This document shows, piece after piece, positions 49,930-59,511 of a stretch of 64,000 nt of DNA. The notes under the pieces were generated by a model. It ran no database searches. It was not told the DNA's origin and worked only from the letters and a program-made list of their open reading frames with translations. Where the stretch lies: the NCBI RefSeq assembly GCF_923079645.1, contig NZ_CAKLPY010000005.1, positions 55,892 to 119,891 on the forward strand, given 5' to 3'. The DNA is from Emticicia aquatica. GTDB taxonomy: Bacteria; Bacteroidota; Bacteroidia; Cytophagales; Spirosomataceae. Both the position numbers and the translations under genes were made by a program. Positions within the stretch are counted from its first letter, which is position 1, and each line of letters starts with the position of its first letter.

Positions 49930-50130
49930 TCAATATAAATTATAAGCAAATGGGTTATCAATATCGAATTCTCTTTCAATTTTATCTAATACTGAGTAAG
50001 CTAAAAAGCTTTCTCTCGAATACAAAATAAATGCTTGATGATTTGTTAAAATTGGACATACCCAATAAGAGTTATTGGCTTTTCGGCTTTTTTCATTACC
50101 AATATTAGTTTGTTTAAAGGAGTAACCTTT
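49930..50130 (-). other. Protein-like open frame without a start codon, after a T9SS gene
   Basis: Immediately after the TAA of the 699-residue T9SS protein the same frame stays open for about 66 codons to a TGA at 49930-49932. The translation looks protein-like (ANSYWVCPILTNHQAF, FLAYSVLDKIEREFDIDNPF) but has no ATG or GTG in a plausible place. It may be a gene remnant or an extension reachable only by stop readthrough. The upstream T9SS tail is complete, which favours a remnant or chance. Confidence 0.25.
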
Positions 50131-52230
50131 TTATTTTAAAAGAGCAATTGAACCAATTTTTGTTGATTTCTGCCCAAAAATATCTTCACAGGTTATTTTA
50201 TAACTATATTCTCCTATTGGGCATGGCGTTAATCCATCCGATTGTTTTCCTGTCCAACCGATGTTTAAATCATTACTTTCAAAAATAACACTCCCCCATT
50301 TATCATAGATTAGCATTTGTATTCCGTTTAGAAACTCTCCTTTTGCCATAAAAACTTCATTTTCTGAAGGACCAGTATTATCGGGAGTAAAGGCATTGGG
50401 CAGATAAAATGCTATAGGCTTAAAAACCTCAATTTCATTAGAATGTACTGAAAAATATATATTTTGAACTGTTCCATAATAATCAATCACCAAATCTTGA
50501 GATGCTTCAATGAGTAATTTTGCCTTTCCAAATTTCAGCAATTCTTCTTCAATTAAGGCGTTATCAGAAAATTTAAAGTTGGTTTTCTTTACCCGACTTA
50601 TCTCATGAGTTCCGCCACTGTTATCAATCATCTGTACAATATATTCTTTTTCAGAAGAGATATATTCGTCAATCTGTACTATTTCGATAGGTGTCCATTG
50701 TAAGGTAGAAGTGTTTTCCAAAGAAGAAAATACACTACAAAAACTTGGCGAAAGCTCAGACTTAACACCACAAGTATTTGTATAGTCAACTTTATAACAA
50801 TATTGATTTTTGGTAAAATCTAAACCCGATTCAACCAAATAACTATTTGAGGTATTGGCTATTTCTTTAAAATTTTCAGAATTATTTTCAGCTCTATAAA
50901 ATGTATATGAAACGGGTTCAAAAGAATCTGGAACAGCTAAATTGACAAAAATCTTAGGTTTTTCGATACTAATAGCACCAACTAAAATTGGCGGCAGTTT
51001 TTTAGCTGTTTCGGTATCAACCAAAAAATCAGGCGATTTAATAGAAACCACATATTTGTTAAAATTATATGCCGTTGACACTTTAAATGTATATTTTAAT
51101 TTACATTTAAGTGGACTATGCGTAAAACTGTTGTTTATTGAAGTAAAAGTTGCATAACTTGTATTATCCGAATCTTTTAGGTTGATTTTATAATCTTGAA
51201 TATTTGATACGCCATTAGGCACATTCCAATCAACAATTAGAGAATTTGAAGCTAGTAAATTGAGTCTCGGCACAATTGTACAAACCTCATTTGTATAAGA
51301 AATTAAGCCACAAGTATTTAGCACTTCTTTAACCCTAAAGCAATATTCGTTGGTCGGGTCTAATCCTTTTACAGTTATTTCACCTTTATCGACGCCATAT
51401 TTAATGATTTCGCCATAATCCGTCCAAGTGCTATTTACTACTTTTTTATATTGAATAGCATATTCTTTATTGGTTTCACCTTTTAAAATCACTATTTGGG
51501 CTTCTTTTCCGCTATTTAAACCGTTTAATTCGCTGATATATACAAAATCTTCTAGGGAAATATTCTTAGCTAAACTACTACAAACAACGGCATTATCTCG
51601 GACGTATTTGCCAATAATAGAAGGCGGTGAAGTTGGAATTTGAGTATATTGGTGTGTAGGAATATTAAAAGGCAACGACGCTGCATTTAGAATAAATTTT
51701 TCTTGTTGGCCATCGCCCCAATCAACCAAATATTGATTGTGAAAAGTGTTAGTAGTAGTATTTTTAATGGTGATTTTTATGGATAAATTTCCGCATCTTA
51801 CCACCTCAATTTCAGGAATATGAGTCTGTATTACTTCTATCGAATTACAAGAAATAGCATTTTTTATTCCGATTTTTCCTTCTTGTAATACCCAAAATAC
51901 GCCTGCTCCTCCAAATAAACTTGAATTATTAGGAATTGCATCTGATACATTTGAGCCATCGGTAAAATTAAAATAATATAATTCAGACCCTGACGCTATT
52001 CCACTTGGTGAAGTAACTATATGGGTGGTATTCACGGTGTTTTCACTCAGACAAGAATACTTATTTATATCAAAAGCTCCACCTGTAATATAATTTGTTC
52101 CTAATAAAGATGGATTTCTACATATTTGCGGCTCCGCAACTTGCTGGCCAAAAGCCACAAAACAAGTATTGATTAAGAATAGAAGCGTATTAATTAACCA
52201 TTTCGAGAATTTTCTATTGTTCCGTTCCAT
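50131..52230 (-). CDS. Secreted modular protein with T9SS type B (gliding-motility-associated) C-terminus
   Basis: 699 residues: signal peptide (about 1-28, ending VAFGQ), a PKD-like domain (about 140-215; YLVDWGDGQQ), fibronectin III-like domains (about 240-330 and 420-510) and a CHU_C-type C-terminal domain (about 605-699; YLPNAFTPDNTG, YDKWGSVIF, GEYSYKI). The tail marks it for T9SS export. It lacks catalytic motifs and is probably a surface structural or adhesive protein. It lies 29 bp after the 1,573-residue gene, on the same strand. Confidence 0.82.
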   Translation of the reverse strand: MERNNRKFSKWLINTLLFLINTCFVAFGQQVAEPQICRNPSLLGTNYITGGAFDINKYSCLSENTVNTTHIVTSPSGIASGSELYYFNFTDGSNVSDAIPNNSSLFGGAGVFWVLQEGKIGIKNAISCNSIEVIQTHIPEIEVVRCGNLSIKITIKNTTTNTFHNQYLVDWGDGQQEKFILNAASLPFNIPTHQYTQIPTSPPSIIGKYVRDNAVVCSSLAKNISLEDFVYISELNGLNSGKEAQIVILKGETNKEYAIQYKKVVNSTWTDYGEIIKYGVDKGEITVKGLDPTNEYCFRVKEVLNTCGLISYTNEVCTIVPRLNLLASNSLIVDWNVPNGVSNIQDYKINLKDSDNTSYATFTSINNSFTHSPLKCKLKYTFKVSTAYNFNKYVVSIKSPDFLVDTETAKKLPPILVGAISIEKPKIFVNLAVPDSFEPVSYTFYRAENNSENFKEIANTSNSYLVESGLDFTKNQYCYKVDYTNTCGVKSELSPSFCSVFSSLENTSTLQWTPIEIVQIDEYISSEKEYIVQMIDNSGGTHEISRVKKTNFKFSDNALIEEELLKFGKAKLLIEASQDLVIDYYGTVQNIYFSVHSNEIEVFKPIAFYLPNAFTPDNTGPSENEVFMAKGEFLNGIQMLIYDKWGSVIFESNDLNIGWTGKQSDGLTPCPIGEYSYKITCEDIFGQKSTKIGSIALLK

Positions 52231-52259
52231 TTGATTTTTATAAATCTTTAAGGATAAAT

Positions 52260-55200
52260 TTATCGAACTAATTCTATAAAGCCCACCTTAAATTCTTGTT
52301 CACTTTTTAATTTTATTGCATAAAAATAAGTCCCCGAAGGAAGCTTTTCTTTGTTATTTCTTAGCCCAGAATTTGCCTCTCCATTCCAACCTTGTTTGGT
52401 TACCAAGCCAGTTAAATCAGTATAAACCAAACTTCCCCAGCGATTATAGACATCAAAAGATTCAAGCTTAATATCGTTTGTAAGTGTGATAATAAAATTA
52501 TCGTTACTTCCATCATTATTGGGCGAAAACCCTTGTGGGATAATAATATTGGCTGGTTTATTTAGCAATAAAATGGTCGGGGTAGATTCCGCAATTTTTA
52601 TCACTAATCCATCGTTAGACGTGTCTTTTACTTCTGATTTATTCCCAATTGCATTTGCAAAGGCATTATTTTTGAAAGGTCCAAGTTTTCCTGTAGTGCA
52701 TAGTTTTACGGTAAAAAACAGAGAATCCTGCTGATTGATATTCAAAAAACTCAAAGAATCTGAGCGAGTAAGTCTAAAATCGGTTTTTCCATCAAAACTT
52801 GGATTAATTACTAAAGTACTATTTTTGCCTGCAATCACTTTTCCAACAAGCTCGAAAGAAACACTATCGGCAAAAGTTTTAGACAATGAATCAGTAATTG
52901 AAACATTCGTCAATTTTGTGTTTCCAAAGTTTTTGACCAAAACCAAATATGAAAGTTTATAACATTTTTCATCTTGTTTTTCGGTATCAACTAAGGTCAA
53001 TGATAAGCCAATGGCTGGTTGGTTAGGAGTTATTTCAATTTTAAATTTTATTGGAGTTGGGTCTTGATTATTGGTTGGGTCGCCATCAGCATCGGGATCA
53101 ACATTTGTTCCATTGGTTGAAATATCTTTTTGCCCGTTGGTCGTTAATTCTGCAAGGTTATAAAATTGATTATCAGTTGCAGCACTTAAATCGACTCTCA
53201 CAGTAAAAGTCAAACGAGAAACTTGTCCTTTTGTCATCGAACTAAGCGAATCAATAAGCATTGTGGTTTGTTTTCCTTTTCCTGTATAATTTTTATTTAC
53301 AACCAAACCAGTACTTGCAAAAATCTTAATTGTATCATTTAAAATTTTTGCACCTTTACCAAAAGTTCGTTCGAGGTCATCAACAACTTGAATTTTATTA
53401 AGCGTATTATTTGTTAAATTATTCAAATAAATAACAAACGGTACATCAAATATTTTGTCTTTTATTAAAACTGGTTCACCAGCAACCTTACTAATTCCCG
53501 CAAATAATGATTGTTCATTCAAGATAATTTGACTGCTATTATTGCTGCTTAACGTATCTATTTCGTTTAATTTGAATAACTCAATTTGATTAGTAATTCG
53601 GCCAGCAAATAATACTTTTGTCCAATAACTAAAAACAGTACTGTCTCCCCTATTTAAAGAATCTATTTTGATTGAAATAATGCCTTTTTCAACAAAAACA
53701 TTGGTTGATTTTGAGATAAATTCTAATTCGTTGGGCAAACTATTTCTAATAACTATTCCTGTTGCTTTATTTTTACTTAGGTTTTTAATCTTAATTGTAT
53801 AACGAACCGAATCATTTATTTGGGCAATCTTCGTAGATGCCGAAATATTTACAGAAATGTCAACATTTTTAACACTTGGCTCAATTCCGCCGCCTTCGCA
53901 GGTCGTTTTATTTACTTTTATTGTTGCATAATCTGAAAAACAGCCTTGTCCGTTTCTTTCAAAAACATAATAATTGCCCGCAGAAACGAGGCTTGGGTTT
54001 GTTACAAGCAAAGAATTAGGCGAAGGTAAAGTATGAAACTCAAACTGTCCATCAACCGAAGTTAGTTCACTCAAAATTGCCGAATTCAAATCTGAAGTAT
54101 TGAAAGGACAAATGTTTGTAATGGTTGAAATTGTAAGTGGTTTTGCTATTTGGGTTGCAGTAACTAATGTGATTTCGTTGGATTTTTCACTCGCACAACT
54201 ACCATAAATTGATTGACAAATGGCCGAGTATGTTTGCGTTGTAGAATTTGGCTCAGTAATCAATATTTCTCCTGTTTGACCGTTTGACCAAATCACAACT
54301 CCCGCACAACTTTGAGCCACCAGAGTGTTTTTCTGTCCATAACATACATTTTTGTTTTTGCATGAAATAAATGGTTTATTGGGTTTTCCGACGGCAATCA
54401 ATACTGAATCAGAGAATAAACTTTCACATTCATCATTTTTACATTTAGCCGAATATGTTGTTTTTCCATCAGCAACAATATTGATTGACGTTCCTGTATT
54501 TCCGTTTGACCAAATAACTAAACCTTCACATCCTTCTGCTTTCAAAACAACTTTTTGTCCCAAACAAGCCAATGAATCTTGACAAATAATGGTTGGTTTT
54601 ACAACGCTGTTTAATTTGATAGTTATTTTGTTGGAAATAGCACTTACACATATTGCCGATGTTTTACAAACGGCATAATAAATCGAATTGACGACTGGTT
54701 TTACACTAATGCTTGAACCTGTTTGTCCTGTTGACCAACTGACTGTTGCCGAACAATTTGATGCGGAAAGTTTAATTTCTTCAGATTTACAAATACTTAG
54801 CTTAGACGCCGAAATTATCGGAACGTTCGCATTACAGCTTGGTTCACAATCCGTTTTTAGTCCTATATTAATGATATTTGACGTTAAACTTTTGCAAGAA
54901 TTTGCACAAATTGCCGAATATGTTCCAACGGAGCTTACCGTAATACTTGTTCCTGACTGATTATTATTCCAGCTAACAGTTCCATTACACGATGAAGCCG
55001 TTAATGTAGCAGGCTGGTTGGCACAAATTGTTTGTTGATTGGCTGTAATTACAATTTGTGGTAAGGCTATTACTCCTATTTTAATTGACCCGACGGCATC
55101 ACAATTCAAGGAGTTTTTGCATACCGTAAACAGATTTTCTCTGGAAGCTATACACGATGCTTTTAAATTCTCAATTTTAGCTCCAACTGTCAATCCTGAA

Positions 55201-56981
55201 ATGCTAGATTCATAAACCACCGCAATGGCATTATAACTGCCTTCTAAAAGGTTAGTAAAAGTTGGCGACGAATTAATTTGTAAAATTTTTCCTGCTAAAT
55301 CAGTTAATACATATTTCGTTGATATTCCACTACCAATGCTCCCACCAACAGAATTGAAAGTTACTGTGCCTTCAAAAAAATCACAAGAGCGACCACAAAT
55401 AGCCGTATAAATGGTTTCTTTGGTTACAATTGTTTTGATTGAAGTGCCTATCAATCCGTTAGACCAAGTTATTTCACTATTGCATCCACTTGCAATAAGG
55501 CTTATTTCTGAACCTACACAAACAGGTTGCGTTGGCCCTGAAATAACAATGGTATTTGAGCCTATTTTTTTATTAATTATGATTAAATTGGATTTTACAC
55601 TTTCGCCACAAATATTCTCACAAACGGCCGAATACGTTCCAGAATCACTGACTATCAACTGATTACCTGTTGTTGAATTATTCCATTTTACAGTACCATT
55701 ACAATTACTCGCCGTTAATGTTGCTTTTTCTAAGCCACAAATAGTTGTTTTATCTGTTATGATAATCGGTGTATAGGTAGTAGCCGTTTTGATTTCTATT
55801 GACTTTGATTGCATACTAACACCGCAGATATTTGTGCAAGTTGCCACATAAGTTCCAGAGGTATTGACAGTAATTGCACTCGTTGTTGCACCTGTATTCC
55901 AAGTTAATTTTCCATTACAACCCGATGCCTGAAGATTGGCATTTGCTTTATCACAACAAATCAATCTATCGCTTGTAATTATCGGAGTCGTTGGCAGAGA
56001 ATCCTCTTTAAGCAGCGTAAAAGCAATTGAACCAACGCAACCATTTTCATCTTTGGCATAAAATAGATAACTCCCTGCTGCAAGATTTGTGAAAACATTA
56101 TCTGCACCGAAATTTGTACCATCTTTACTATATGTAAAACTTCCGATAGTATTTACAACCTTCAAGCTAATTTTACCGCTTGTTTCTCCACATTTTGGTT
56201 TTACTATATCTGTTATTGAAACTTGAATTTGAGGTTTTTTTTCTACAATTACAGGTGAACATGATTGAGTAGTACAATTAAATCCAACTTCGGTTGTCGT
56301 TGCAGAGAAGGTAAATATCCCGATCTCATTGATTGTATAATCTTTCGTGGTTGCGTTTGGAATTAATTTTCCATCTTTGAACCATTGATAACTCGAAAAA
56401 CCAGTTGGAGCGGAAATTTTTAGCTCGATTGTTTCATCAAAACAATAAATATAAGGAACACTTACACTTGCACCTGCAATATCATCTTCCGAAAACAGTT
56501 CATTATTGGGATTACTATCAATATCGCTGCCAACTATTGATTCTATTTCGGCCAGATTATAAAGAATTCCTGCATCAAGAACCACACCTTTGATAAGCAA
56601 CGTTTCTTTTTCTTTTGAAGCGGTAAGTGTACCTAAATTCCAATGTAATATGCTATTAGTTGTTTGAGTTGTGCCAATACTTGCTGAAATGTCTTTAACT
56701 AAAAAGCCTTGAGGAAGTATATTCTTGACTATAATGCCATTAACTTCAGATTTGCCATCGTTTAAAACTGTAACTTCAAACGTGACTATCTCTCCAATTT
56801 TACTTTTAGTACTTGATACTTTTTGTTGAAGAGAGACATCATTTGTGCTACTTATTGTCAACATTTTCTCAGAAACTAACTGGCTATTTTCAATAAGAGG
56901 CGTAGCACAATAAGCCGTATTTTTAAGAAAAAAAACACAGAATAAAGTAAAATAAAAGGAAATTAAACGAAAGTAAATCAT
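52260..56981 (-). CDS. Giant Ig-like/DUF11 surface protein with T9SS type B C-terminus
   Basis: About 1,573 residues from the ATG at 56979-56981 (MIYFRLISFY, signal peptide); eight upstream codons are open but spoil the signal. Order: DUF11 (about 45-180), an Ig-like domain, seven cysteine-rich modules of the pattern C..G..W..G..G.SI.V...GTYSA.C...C (about 340-1000), and an inserted module shared with the 58-kb gene. Then come DUF11-like repeats (about 1080-1470) and a CHU_C-type T9SS tail (about 1480-1573; IPQGFSPNNDGSNDNF, YNRWGSLVY). Regularly spaced cysteines suggest disulfide-stabilised surface filaments. Function is otherwise unknown. Confidence 0.85.
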   Translation of the reverse strand: MIYFRLISFYFTLFCVFFLKNTAYCATPLIENSQLVSEKMLTISSTNDVSLQQKVSSTKSKIGEIVTFEVTVLNDGKSEVNGIIVKNILPQGFLVKDISASIGTTQTTNSILHWNLGTLTASKEKETLLIKGVVLDAGILYNLAEIESIVGSDIDSNPNNELFSEDDIAGASVSVPYIYCFDETIELKISAPTGFSSYQWFKDGKLIPNATTKDYTINEIGIFTFSATTTEVGFNCTTQSCSPVIVEKKPQIQVSITDIVKPKCGETSGKISLKVVNTIGSFTYSKDGTNFGADNVFTNLAAGSYLFYAKDENGCVGSIAFTLLKEDSLPTTPIITSDRLICCDKANANLQASGCNGKLTWNTGATTSAITVNTSGTYVATCTNICGVSMQSKSIEIKTATTYTPIIITDKTTICGLEKATLTASNCNGTVKWNNSTTGNQLIVSDSGTYSAVCENICGESVKSNLIIINKKIGSNTIVISGPTQPVCVGSEISLIASGCNSEITWSNGLIGTSIKTIVTKETIYTAICGRSCDFFEGTVTFNSVGGSIGSGISTKYVLTDLAGKILQINSSPTFTNLLEGSYNAIAVVYESSISGLTVGAKIENLKASCIASRENLFTVCKNSLNCDAVGSIKIGVIALPQIVITANQQTICANQPATLTASSCNGTVSWNNNQSGTSITVSSVGTYSAICANSCKSLTSNIINIGLKTDCEPSCNANVPIISASKLSICKSEEIKLSASNCSATVSWSTGQTGSSISVKPVVNSIYYAVCKTSAICVSAISNKITIKLNSVVKPTIICQDSLACLGQKVVLKAEGCEGLVIWSNGNTGTSINIVADGKTTYSAKCKNDECESLFSDSVLIAVGKPNKPFISCKNKNVCYGQKNTLVAQSCAGVVIWSNGQTGEILITEPNSTTQTYSAICQSIYGSCASEKSNEITLVTATQIAKPLTISTITNICPFNTSDLNSAILSELTSVDGQFEFHTLPSPNSLLVTNPSLVSAGNYYVFERNGQGCFSDYATIKVNKTTCEGGGIEPSVKNVDISVNISASTKIAQINDSVRYTIKIKNLSKNKATGIVIRNSLPNELEFISKSTNVFVEKGIISIKIDSLNRGDSTVFSYWTKVLFAGRITNQIELFKLNEIDTLSSNNSSQIILNEQSLFAGISKVAGEPVLIKDKIFDVPFVIYLNNLTNNTLNKIQVVDDLERTFGKGAKILNDTIKIFASTGLVVNKNYTGKGKQTTMLIDSLSSMTKGQVSRLTFTVRVDLSAATDNQFYNLAELTTNGQKDISTNGTNVDPDADGDPTNNQDPTPIKFKIEITPNQPAIGLSLTLVDTEKQDEKCYKLSYLVLVKNFGNTKLTNVSITDSLSKTFADSVSFELVGKVIAGKNSTLVINPSFDGKTDFRLTRSDSLSFLNINQQDSLFFTVKLCTTGKLGPFKNNAFANAIGNKSEVKDTSNDGLVIKIAESTPTILLLNKPANIIIPQGFSPNNDGSNDNFIITLTNDIKLESFDVYNRWGSLVYTDLTGLVTKQGWNGEANSGLRNNKEKLPSGTYFYAIKLKSEQEFKVGFIELVR

Positions 56982-57067
56982 TAAGGTTATATATTTTTCA
57001 CTCAATTACATTGAAGAATAAACCTAAATATTGAAGCTAGATAAGTATTCTGTATTTTGATTTTTAT

Positions 57068-57108
57068 GCGAATTCAAGGATAAATAATGTGTTTATCCTT
57101 GAATTCGC
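57068..57108 (-). terminator. Strong hairpin between surface-protein genes
   Basis: Perfect 17-bp arms (57068-57084 and 57092-57108) with a 7-nt loop, followed on the minus strand by ATAAAAATC. It lies between the stop at 57123 and the start of the giant gene. Confidence 0.6.
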
Positions 57109-57122
57109 CTATTTGATACTTT

Positions 57123-57968
57123 TTATTCTCTTTCAAGAATTAATCTCTTTCCAATAACGGTAGCGTTTATTTTCACTCTCACAACTAGGCTTTGACTTGA
57201 TATTTGAGAAGGAATTTTAAAAGTCTTCTCTACCAATGCCTTTTTTGTACCGCTATCTTGCATAATTACAATTCCTTTTTCTGTCGAAACCAATAATGTT
57301 ACATTGGTTTTGTCTTCAACACCTTCTAGAGCAATATTGAATTTTTCCTTCGTTACATTCGGAAAAAGTGTAAGTGCAATTTCTGATTCTTTTTTGTTCT
57401 CTGGCTCTTCTTTTTTCTCTACATTACTACTAATAATCACATCAGGTTGATAAAGTTCTTTCCCTTTGTCATCAGTTATTGAGTTCTGAAAATCGCCGCC
57501 ATTCATACCTTTATCCGATGATTTTGGGTCTTTATTATTATCAAATAATCGAACCTCATTGGCTACAACTTTTTCAGATATTGAAAAATAAAACAATAAA
57601 ATTTCATTATTTTCAACTAAATCCGTTTTATTTCCAGAAGAAGAAAGTCCATGAAAATCTCTAGTATTATTAACTTCTGGAGCAAAAATTAATGAATTAT
57701 CTTCCCATGTTCCTCCATCTAGATTCTTGATTCTTAACTTTTCATTAGGCAAGGATGCGGGTAACGTTATCGTTATTTGTGACGGTCCCCAAAGAAAATT
57801 TCTTCTTGTGAAATTTGCTTTCGCATACACACCAAAATTATTTTCCTCGCTATTATATTTGATTTTGAGTGTTATTTTTTGTTGTGCATCTGCAACAAAA
57901 TTCAACAATAGCGTAAATAAAAGGATGCATAACCTGATAGTATTTATTTTAAGATTTGACGTTTTCAT
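57123..57968 (-). CDS. Small surface protein: cohesin-like beta module plus T9SS type A tail
   Basis: 281 residues: signal peptide (about 1-28), a beta module (about 29-170; NNFGVYAKANF, FLWGPSQITITLP, DFHGLSS, GMNGGDFQNSI), a charged Lys/Glu linker (about 180-195) and a T9SS type A-like tail (about 196-281; LTLFPNVTKEKFNIAL). The beta module is clearly homologous to the one making up the protein at 58871-59431. It should be a surface display of that module. No enzymatic motif. The gene ends 15 bp before a strong hairpin. Confidence 0.7.
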   Translation of the reverse strand: MKTSNLKINTIRLCILLFTLLLNFVADAQQKITLKIKYNSEENNFGVYAKANFTRRNFLWGPSQITITLPASLPNEKLRIKNLDGGTWEDNSLIFAPEVNNTRDFHGLSSSGNKTDLVENNEILLFYFSISEKVVANEVRLFDNNKDPKSSDKGMNGGDFQNSITDDKGKELYQPDVIISSNVEKKEEPENKKESEIALTLFPNVTKEKFNIALEGVEDKTNVTLLVSTEKGIVIMQDSGTKKALVEKTFKIPSQISSQSLVVRVKINATVIGKRLILERE

Positions 57969-57972
57969 AGTA

Positions 57973-58827
57973 TTATCTTGATTTAGTTTTTACTATTGTT
58001 ATTGGTAAACAAATATTAGGGTTGCAAATACAAACCTTCACTGGAAATGGATTTGACCAATCATAGCAGTTTGCTGTTACATTGCTTAGGTTATTTCCAA
58101 CAGCGAGATTAGAAATACTCCCATCGTTTGAATAGCTAATCGAATAAGCATTATAAGTCTGAATGCCTGATAAATTTGTAAAACTTGGGGTGTCGTTTAC
58201 TTGAACCATTGTTCCAAACTTGTTTACAAGTAAATATTTGGTAATGTATCCAACTGGCGAAGCCGTTGCTTTATTCAATGTTATGTTGGTTGTTGAGTAA
58301 TCGCATTGACTCCTCTCAACAAAAGGTGAGCATATTTTTACCGATAATGCTCTTGAAAAATCACTGCAAGAAGCCGTGACTTCGCTTAATAGCGAGCCAA
58401 CTAAAAGTCCCGTTACGGTACCATCATTTTCGTAGCTAAACGCCACAATCATATAGGTATTTGAGCCGACGAGTCCTGTAAAAGTTTTAGTTGTTGATAT
58501 TTGCACTATTTTGGTGCTTTTCGAATCAACCAAAAGGTATCGCGTTTCTTTTCCTACTGGCTCTGTACTTAATGTTCCAAACGATACATTATTACTGGTA
58601 TAATCACAATTAGCTATTTCAACAGGGCAACCATGAGCATTGACAGTAGTTCCTGATGGAGTATTTGGACATAAATCTATCATATCATCTACTCCATCAG
58701 CATCACTATCTGTTGCTAAAGTTTGTTGTTTTTCCTCGATAATATTTCTAGCATTTGCTTCACCAAACACATTTAAAACAAGTAATAACGAAAGACAAAT
58801 TGTGTTGAAAAATCCTTTTATTTTCAT
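57973..58827 (-). CDS. Secreted protein with one TSP type 3 motif and two repeated modules
   Basis: About 284 residues from the ATG at 58825-58827 (MKIKGFFNT); nine further codons upstream are open. After the signal peptide there is one calcium-binding thrombospondin type 3 motif (DSDADGVDDMIDLCPNTP). Two copies of a module of about 95 residues follow (C-Y ... T-YLLV ... V-ISTTKTFTGL ... V-A-C). A third copy of that module lies inside the giant protein at 52260-56981. No T9SS tail is visible. It may be a soluble partner of the anchored proteins. It ends 4 bp before the next gene. Confidence 0.68.
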   Translation of the reverse strand: MKIKGFFNTICLSLLLVLNVFGEANARNIIEEKQQTLATDSDADGVDDMIDLCPNTPSGTTVNAHGCPVEIANCDYTSNNVSFGTLSTEPVGKETRYLLVDSKSTKIVQISTTKTFTGLVGSNTYMIVAFSYENDGTVTGLLVGSLLSEVTASCSDFSRALSVKICSPFVERSQCDYSTTNITLNKATASPVGYITKYLLVNKFGTMVQVNDTPSFTNLSGIQTYNAYSISYSNDGSISNLAVGNNLSNVTANCYDWSNPFPVKVCICNPNICLPITIVKTKSR

Positions 58828-58870
58828 AATAAATTTTGCTTTATACAAGCACAATCAATGAGCAATGAAG

Positions 58871-59431
58871 TTATTTTATTAGTTCTGGAGCCGTTATATT
58901 ACAATTATTACATTGTGTACCAGTATTGTTGTAATTACTGCCATAGGCTTCTACCCCTGAAAAAATGGTATTTTTAAAATCACCGCCAGCCATTCCTGCG
59001 GCTGAAGAAGCTGGGTCTGAACCATTTACAAAAATCCTTACCCCTGCTCTACATTGTCCATCAGAAAGAGTGAAAGTAAATAATAGTGTTTCTACGCCAC
59101 TCGTGAGGTTTGTCATATCTCCATCCGAAACAACTCCATGAAAATCATGAGCAACATCAGCCAAAGGTGCGTAAACCCTTGATTTATCCACCCAAGTTCC
59201 TGCGTTGACACTTGTTACATTAACCGCTTGGTTTGGTGTTAATGCTGGCAAAACCAAGCCAACTTGCGATGGCCCCCAAGTGAACGTACTTGATGTAAAA
59301 TTTGGTTTCGCAAATACTTCATATCTGTTGTTTGTAATATTCCATCTTACAGTAAACTGAACACCATTTTGTTGAGCAAAACAAAGAGATATTGGTAAAA
59401 ATAGTGAGACGATTAAAAGTACCTTTTTCAT
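58871..59431 (-). CDS. Small secreted cohesin-like beta-module protein
   Basis: About 186 residues from the ATG at 59429-59431 (MKKVLLIVSLF, signal peptide ending CFAQ); 14 upstream codons are open but not signal-like. The rest is one beta module: NNRYEVFAKPNF, FTWGPSQVGLVLP, AHDFHGVVSDG, LLFTFTLSDG, GMAGGDFKNTI. It is homologous to the module in the gene at 57123-57968 and more distantly to the N-terminus of the protein at 59512-62424. It ends in a short CNNC-containing tail without a sorting domain, so it may be a free subunit. Confidence 0.68.
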   Translation of the reverse strand: MKKVLLIVSLFLPISLCFAQQNGVQFTVRWNITNNRYEVFAKPNFTSSTFTWGPSQVGLVLPALTPNQAVNVTSVNAGTWVDKSRVYAPLADVAHDFHGVVSDGDMTNLTSGVETLLFTFTLSDGQCRAGVRIFVNGSDPASSAAGMAGGDFKNTIFSGVEAYGSNYNNTGTQCNNCNITAPELIK

Positions 59432-59469
59432 TGACTGTTTGTTTTTAATATCATAAAAGTTATCATAAA

Positions 59470-59501
59470 GCATAAGTAAACCAGTAAAGGTTTACTCATG
59501 C
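59470..59501 (-). terminator. Hairpin after the TSP type 3 protein gene
   Basis: Thirteen-bp arms with one G-T mismatch (59470-59482 and 59489-59501) and a 6-nt loop, in the gap between the surface-protein genes. Confidence 0.5.
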
Positions 59502-59511
59502 TTTTATCATG

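Noticed and set aside
49761..49979. Minus-strand open frame of 72 codons overlapping the cytochrome gene start
   Set aside because: It lies partly inside the cytochrome gene in a different frame and shows no protein-like motif; the cytochrome start is well supported by its lipobox.
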